Shown here one piece after another: positions 5,961 through 9,133 of a stretch of DNA of 9,133 bases (position 1 is its first letter; every line of letters starts with the position of its first letter). This stretch comes from Bacteriovoracaceae bacterium UBA2394 (GTDB taxonomy: Bacteria > Bdellovibrionota > UBA2394), in the NCBI GenBank assembly GCA_002343335.1, contig DDSI01000169.1:1-9133 (forward strand), in the 5' to 3' direction. The notes beneath the pieces were generated by a model. That model was not told the DNA's origin, made no database searches, and was given only the letters and a program-made list of their open reading frames with translations. The translations under genes and the position numbers were made by a program.

Positions 5961-8485
5961 CGCTGCAGCATGTCCTCGAAATATTGTTCGTGGGATTTCT
6001 GGTACTTTTCATCCACTGTTTGTCGAAGCGATTCCATGATCTTTCGTTTACGCTCGCGCTGTCCCTTCCCTTCGGAGCCGATGATTTCCATTTTTTCGCT
6101 GCGGTTCTCCTCTCGGTTGCCCGTGGGATTCTGTCCGGCGGATTGCATTTGATCCTGCATCTTTTTCTGCTTTTCCATCATCTGATTGAGCAGATCCAAA
6201 GCTTCCTTTTGTTGGGTTACCGCTTGTACGCCTTCACGATCGTTCAAAGCTTTTCCAGCATCCCCCATCCGATCGGTGATGCGAGATTCCATGTCTTTCG
6301 CCTCGTCGCCGCGAAGAACGTCCTTCCACTCCGTCCCTTCAAGACTGCGCTCGAAATCCTCGCCCGCTTGTTTCATCTTCTGTTCAATTTTCATCTGCTC
6401 TTCTTTGAGCGAGTCGTATTTTTTCTGAAGTGCATCTTCTATTTTTTTATCCGATGGCTTGTAAGCATAGTCTTTCGCATATTGCTCGGCATTTTTCTTT
6501 TGCTCCTCGGTGCGCTTCGCCAAATCCTCTTGAGACTTTTTAATCTCTTCCAATTTCTTGGTATATTCCTGCATCTGCTGAACGGAACCCGCCTGCAAAT
6601 TAGATTCCCATTGATCCACCGCTCTTTCCATTTCCTTCGTGAGAATGGAAAGTTGATTCATGAGGGATTCTAACTCGCGAAGCGCTCCCTTCGTATCTCC
6701 TTTTGCCAACTGATCTTTGATCGCTTCAATGCGCTTAGCCAATTCATCCGCCTCTTGAGATTGTGCTTCCAATGCCTCTCGATTGATCAACTCATCTTCA
6801 GGGCCTTGAGGCAGATCTCGAATCTTTTTCTGAAGTTCCGCTAACTTCTCCGCGAGTTTTTTGAAGGCCTCCTCTAGAACCTGGGGATCCAAATCGGTCT
6901 TTCCTGCTTTCAATTGCTCCAGAAGTTTATTGATGTCCGCTTGCGAAGATCGAAGCGAATTGGAAGTTTCAGCAATTTCACCTGTCTTTTCTTGAAATAA
7001 AAGAGAGAGCCCGTACAAAATCTGTCGCTCGGTTCTCTCTACGAGATTTTTAGACTCTTTGAAATCGGGCGAGAACTTCGCCCATCGCTCTATTCGATTA
7101 GCAAGCCGCTTCAACTCTCTCACATAGGCCGCAAGAAGTGTGCCTTCTTCAACGTCTGGATAGGTCATGTCGTCGAGGCGCTTCAAAAGCATATTGGAAA
7201 GTTGCCGGTCGCGATCCGTTTCCAATAAATCGCCAAGAACATGCACCCATTCATCGAGCAAGGCGCGCAGGTCTTGCATTCGCTTCTCTCGAATCGTCTC
7301 ATCATCCGCAAATAAAATGGAGATGGAGCTGGAATCAAAACTTTGAACGTAATCTCGAATTCTCAAATAGATTTCATGTCGTCCGCCCTTCCAACCCTCC
7401 ATCTTCAACTGATAGGGGGTTTTAAGGAGACGGCCGCTGAGCTTCCAACTCTGAATGAGTTGATCTTCGTCTTGAAATCGATGTCGAAGTTCAACGGATT
7501 TGAGTTGAACATCATCCGTCGCATTCACCTGCAGATCCAGATGAGACTTATTTAAAACTTCCACCGTTGAAGCTGGAATGTAGTCTTGCGTTCCCGCTTC
7601 CTGGACGAGAATAATGCCGCGCGGAGCCTCGTCGGGAGATGCTTGAAGAGGAAAGAATGAAGATCTTTGAAACATAGTCCCGATCGCATAGAGGCCTCGC
7701 TCTCGCAACTTCCATTCGCAGTACTTTTTGCACTCCACACGCATCCACGTCGGATTGCCGGTTTCCTGAACATATAAAAATGTTTTGAGCGGCCCCATGG
7801 GAGGCGGAACGAACCGAACATCGGCTCCTGCCATTCCAGAAATGGAACCTGATTGCTTCGTCCAATTCTCGCTCTCCTCTTCTCCACCCGGTAAGCGCAT
7901 TTCATAGTGATCGGGAAGCCACGCCATAACTGAGCTCGGAAGTGAGGGGCGAATATATTTTACAATCTGAATAGAGAAGGTGATTTGCAAAGCGCCAAGG
8001 ACCATCAACCCAAAAAGCGCGAAGCTTGGGCGCAACCGAGATTGAAAGGCATTCATCATTCCCTGAACGCGCGCGATATGGCCCTCCTCAAACTCGGCGG
8101 AGCCAAAGGTACCCCGTCGCGATTCCAAAAATTCCGCGGCGGTCGCAAGTTCACCTTTTAGTTTTGGCGATTGTTCCTGAAAAAATGGAGACTGGCTTTC
8201 TAAGCGTTTGGCCACAAAGGCTAAAGTGGCGCCCCGGAGACTTCTCCGAAATTGCACAACAACGATTGCTACGGAAACCACCACCGTCAAAAACACGCCG
8301 GCCCCGGTAAAAATTTGAGCGGCGAGCATCGAAATTTTAAAAGCCTGAATGAGATGATAGAAAATAGCGCACAGCTGAAGGCTTACGCCTAAAATAAAAA
8401 GCCCCCCGGCAAAGGCCTGGAGAGCCTTTAAGAAAATATAGCGTCGCTTTTCACGACGCAAATAGTCGAACAGGCGGTCGAACAT
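5957..8485 (-). CDS. DUF4175-like inner-membrane protein with a long C-terminal coiled coil
   Basis: This 842-residue protein has a basic N-terminus (RREKRR), two adjacent membrane helices (about 18-47 and 53-78), a basic loop, a third helix (about 154-176), then a large region that positive-inside rules place outside the membrane. Residues about 220-395 look beta-rich, possibly Ig-like. From about 398 to 785 the sequence is very rich in E, K, Q and L with heptad character, predicting long helices or coiled coil. The C-terminal pattern (KIMESL, EKYQKSHEQYFEDML) resembles the end of DUF4175 proteins, which are often encoded near MoxR, DUF58 and BatA genes. AAGGA at 8489-8493 lies 3 bp before the ATG, rather close, but no other methionine precedes TM1. 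Translation is coupled to the metallopeptidase gene by ATGA. Assignment to DUF4175 rests on architecture and end motif. A scaffold or membrane-to-periplasm spacer role is inferred. Confidence 0.82.
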   Translation of the reverse strand: MFDRLFDYLRREKRRYIFLKALQAFAGGLFILGVSLQLCAIFYHLIQAFKISMLAAQIFTGAGVFLTVVVSVAIVVVQFRRSLRGATLAFVAKRLESQSPFFQEQSPKLKGELATAAEFLESRRGTFGSAEFEEGHIARVQGMMNAFQSRLRPSFALFGLMVLGALQITFSIQIVKYIRPSLPSSVMAWLPDHYEMRLPGGEEESENWTKQSGSISGMAGADVRFVPPPMGPLKTFLYVQETGNPTWMRVECKKYCEWKLRERGLYAIGTMFQRSSFFPLQASPDEAPRGIILVQEAGTQDYIPASTVEVLNKSHLDLQVNATDDVQLKSVELRHRFQDEDQLIQSWKLSGRLLKTPYQLKMEGWKGGRHEIYLRIRDYVQSFDSSSISILFADDETIREKRMQDLRALLDEWVHVLGDLLETDRDRQLSNMLLKRLDDMTYPDVEEGTLLAAYVRELKRLANRIERWAKFSPDFKESKNLVERTERQILYGLSLLFQEKTGEIAETSNSLRSSQADINKLLEQLKAGKTDLDPQVLEEAFKKLAEKLAELQKKIRDLPQGPEDELINREALEAQSQEADELAKRIEAIKDQLAKGDTKGALRELESLMNQLSILTKEMERAVDQWESNLQAGSVQQMQEYTKKLEEIKKSQEDLAKRTEEQKKNAEQYAKDYAYKPSDKKIEDALQKKYDSLKEEQMKIEQKMKQAGEDFERSLEGTEWKDVLRGDEAKDMESRITDRMGDAGKALNDREGVQAVTQQKEALDLLNQMMEKQKKMQDQMQSAGQNPTGNREENRSEKMEIIGSEGKGQRERKRKIMESLRQTVDEKYQKSHEQYFEDMLQR

Positions 8486-8488
8486 TCG

Positions 8489-8493
8489 TCCTT
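8489..8493 (-). promoter_or_regulatory. Ribosome binding site for the DUF4175-like gene
   Basis: Read on the minus strand, AAGGA is followed by CGA and then the ATG at 8485. The motif is strong but the 3-nt spacing is shorter than usual. It supports this start because no alternative in-frame start keeps the first membrane helix. Confidence 0.5.
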
Positions 8494-8528
8494 AGTGTAG
8501 AGTCTCCGGTCACGAACGTCGAGTGGCC

Positions 8529-8542
8529 TGGGGCGGTCCCCA
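8529..8542. repeat. Hairpin-forming inverted repeat TGGGG-CGGT-CCCCA
   Basis: A perfect 5-bp GC-rich stem with a 4-base loop lies 44 bp upstream of the DUF4175-like start. It has no adjacent T-run on either strand, so it is not a good intrinsic terminator. It may be part of a structured leader. Confidence 0.35.
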
Positions 8543-8578
8543 ACTACACACGCCGTCGTGAAACCGAACTCTATCTCC

Positions 8579-8590
8579 ATTCGCGCGAAT
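8579..8590. repeat. Perfect 12-bp palindrome ATTCGCGCGAAT
   Basis: The 12 bases are identical on both strands, with no spacer, about 94 bp upstream of the DUF4175-like gene. A perfect palindrome of this length suits a dimeric regulator site. The short region makes chance less likely than for a 6-mer, but no partner site was found. Confidence 0.4.
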
Positions 8591-8592
8591 CA

Positions 8593-8606
8593 CCTCGGTA
8601 TCGAGG
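8593..8606. repeat. Hairpin-forming inverted repeat CCTCG-GTAT-CGAGG
   Basis: A perfect 5-bp stem with a 4-base loop begins 3 bp after the neighbouring 12-bp palindrome. In RNA either strand could form a stable small hairpin. Together the two elements make a compact palindromic block that could be an operator or leader structure. Confidence 0.35.
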
Positions 8607-8635
8607 CTTACTACTCCCAAACGCAAGGCAACCTG

Positions 8636-8660
8636 AGAGAAACAAACCAGAGAAACAAAC
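8636..8660. repeat. Two tandem copies of AGAGAAACAAAC
   Basis: The 12-mer occurs at 8636-8647 and 8649-8660, a period of 13 bp with one base between. It is purine-rich on the plus strand and T-rich on the minus strand. It may be a simple slippage-type duplication or a regulator-binding direct repeat; nothing distinguishes these. Confidence 0.45.
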
Positions 8661-8734
8661 ATACCCTTACAAAAATGATACGGCTCCGCGTCACTTTAGG
8701 GAAGTCCCCCCGCTCAATTGGCGTGGCGTTTCGT

Positions 8735-9133
8735 TTATTCGCTCGCTTGTGACCGCAAGGGCTGAAGATGCAACGAAAGTTGCTCATTTCGGTCGAAGAA
8801 AGGTTTGAGCAAGCGGCTGAGTTGAACCTGCTCCTGCACCACCATCTCTGGCAGTGATCCAAAATTTTTGAGATAGGAATCGAGCATCCATTCCAAGTCG
8901 CGCGATCTCTTTAACAACATTAGGGACGGCAAAACATTTTTCCAGATGTGTGATGAAACGCTCTCAAGCTTATTTTCCACTGCGATTCGAAAGAGTTGAA
9001 GTTGCAGCGGAATCATCCACGGCTTTTTGTCGCTGATGGATTCCAACGTTGCCGAAGCCACCTCGACCTTTTGCTCATTGAGCGCTCGCATTCCCTGATA
9101 AAACGTCTTCAGGTCTCGCCCACTCAATTCGAT
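8735..9133 (-). CDS. C-terminal part of a helical, possibly TPR-like protein (5' end beyond the window)
   Basis: The frame is open from the right edge to the TAA at 8735-8737, giving 132 residues of what is likely a longer protein. A TTG at 9127-9125 could be read as a start, but the frame continues upstream out of the window, so truncation by the window edge is more likely. The sequence looks all helical. Its first part (FYQGMRALNEQKVEVASATLESI) has the spacing of a TPR-type helix pair, and further amphipathic helices follow. No catalytic motif, signal peptide or membrane segment is visible in this part. It lies upstream of and co-directional with the DUF4175-like operon but is separated by 249 bp, so it is probably a different transcription unit. 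Function unknown. Confidence 0.6.
   Translation of the reverse strand: MELSGRDLKTFYQGMRALNEQKVEVASATLESISDKKPWMIPLQLQLFRIAVENKLESVSSHIWKNVLPSLMLLKRSRDLEWMLDSYLKNFGSLPEMVVQEQVQLSRLLKPFFDRNEQLSLHLQPLRSQASE

Larger units (their letters stand above)
8486..8734. other. 249-bp intergenic region upstream of the DUF4175-like operon
   Basis: This is the longest non-coding stretch in the window. It must hold the end of the upstream gene's transcript and probably the promoter of the DUF4175-like operon. It contains three compact palindromes and a 12-bp tandem repeat, listed separately. A minus-strand TATCAT (8680-8675) matches the -10 consensus at 5 of 6 positions but has no convincing -35 box. If used, it would give a leader of about 180 nt containing the palindromes. 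No tRNA, known riboswitch or strong U-tract terminator was recognised. A 64-codon plus-strand frame (8558-8752) runs into the neighbouring gene and shows no protein-like features. Confidence 0.5.

Noticed and set aside
5948..6673. 241-codon hydrophobic plus-strand open frame that looks like a multi-pass membrane protein
   Set aside because: It is the exact antisense of the E/K-rich coiled-coil part of the DUF4175-like gene. Reverse complements of Glu and Lys codons read as Leu, Phe and Ser, so the hydrophobicity is an artefact.
8494..8522. Promoter-like pair TCGACG and TACACT, 17 bp apart, on the minus strand just before the DUF4175-like start
   Set aside because: Transcription would start inside or after the AAGGA ribosome site, which is hard to reconcile with that site being used.
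8691..8735. Possible terminator after the partial gene (GGGGGGACTTCCC, then a later T-run)
   Set aside because: The stem is only about 3 bp and the T-run lies far downstream, so it is not a convincing intrinsic terminator.
8558..8752. 64-codon plus-strand frame in the largest intergenic region
   Set aside because: It has no ribosome site, runs into the 3' end of the opposite gene and has no protein-like pattern.

Overview
The window looks like chromosomal DNA of a Gram-negative bacterium. Coding is dense, the base composition is roughly balanced, and almost all genes lie on the minus strand. Two proteins carry Sec-type signal peptides, and there is a membrane-anchored module of MoxR, DUF58, BatA-like and DUF4175-like proteins. 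The gene set and style fit the Bdellovibrionota or another former deltaproteobacterial lineage, but that assignment is inference. No rRNA, tRNA, insertion sequence, CRISPR array or phage gene was recognised.

Layout from right to left, the direction of most transcription. A gene fragment enters from the right edge (9133-8735, minus). A 249-bp intergenic stretch with several short palindromes follows (8486-8734). Next comes an apparent operon: a DUF4175-like membrane and coiled-coil protein (8485-5957), a secreted HEXXH metallopeptidase with C-terminal TPR-like helices (5960-4650, overlapping its predecessor by ATGA), and, after a 50-bp gap, a small secreted protein of unknown function (4599-3973). 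One plus-strand gene, a DUF4442 hot-dog-fold protein (3485-3967), converges on that operon with a 5-bp gap. It diverges from a second operon across an 87-bp region. The second operon is MoxR AAA+ ATPase (3397-2429), DUF58 protein (2425-1616) and BatA-like double-anchor protein (1619 to beyond position 1). Its genes are spaced 3 bp apart or overlap by 4 bp.

How the genes may work together. MoxR ATPases and DUF58/VWA partners are a known chaperone-like pair, often encoded with BatA-type membrane VWA proteins and with DUF4175-type proteins. Predicted topology puts MoxR and DUF58 in the cytoplasm. The VWA-like part of the BatA-like protein, the long coiled coil of the DUF4175-like protein, the metallopeptidase and the small secreted protein would lie outside the inner membrane. 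The simplest reading is an envelope-maturation or stress module of unknown target, split into two transcription units by the DUF4442 gene. The families are recognised from sequence motifs; the joint function is inferred.

The most distinctive points are the degenerate metal-binding (MIDAS) motif in the BatA-like protein next to a well-kept one in DUF58, and the translational coupling of a secreted TPR metallopeptidase to the DUF4175-like protein.
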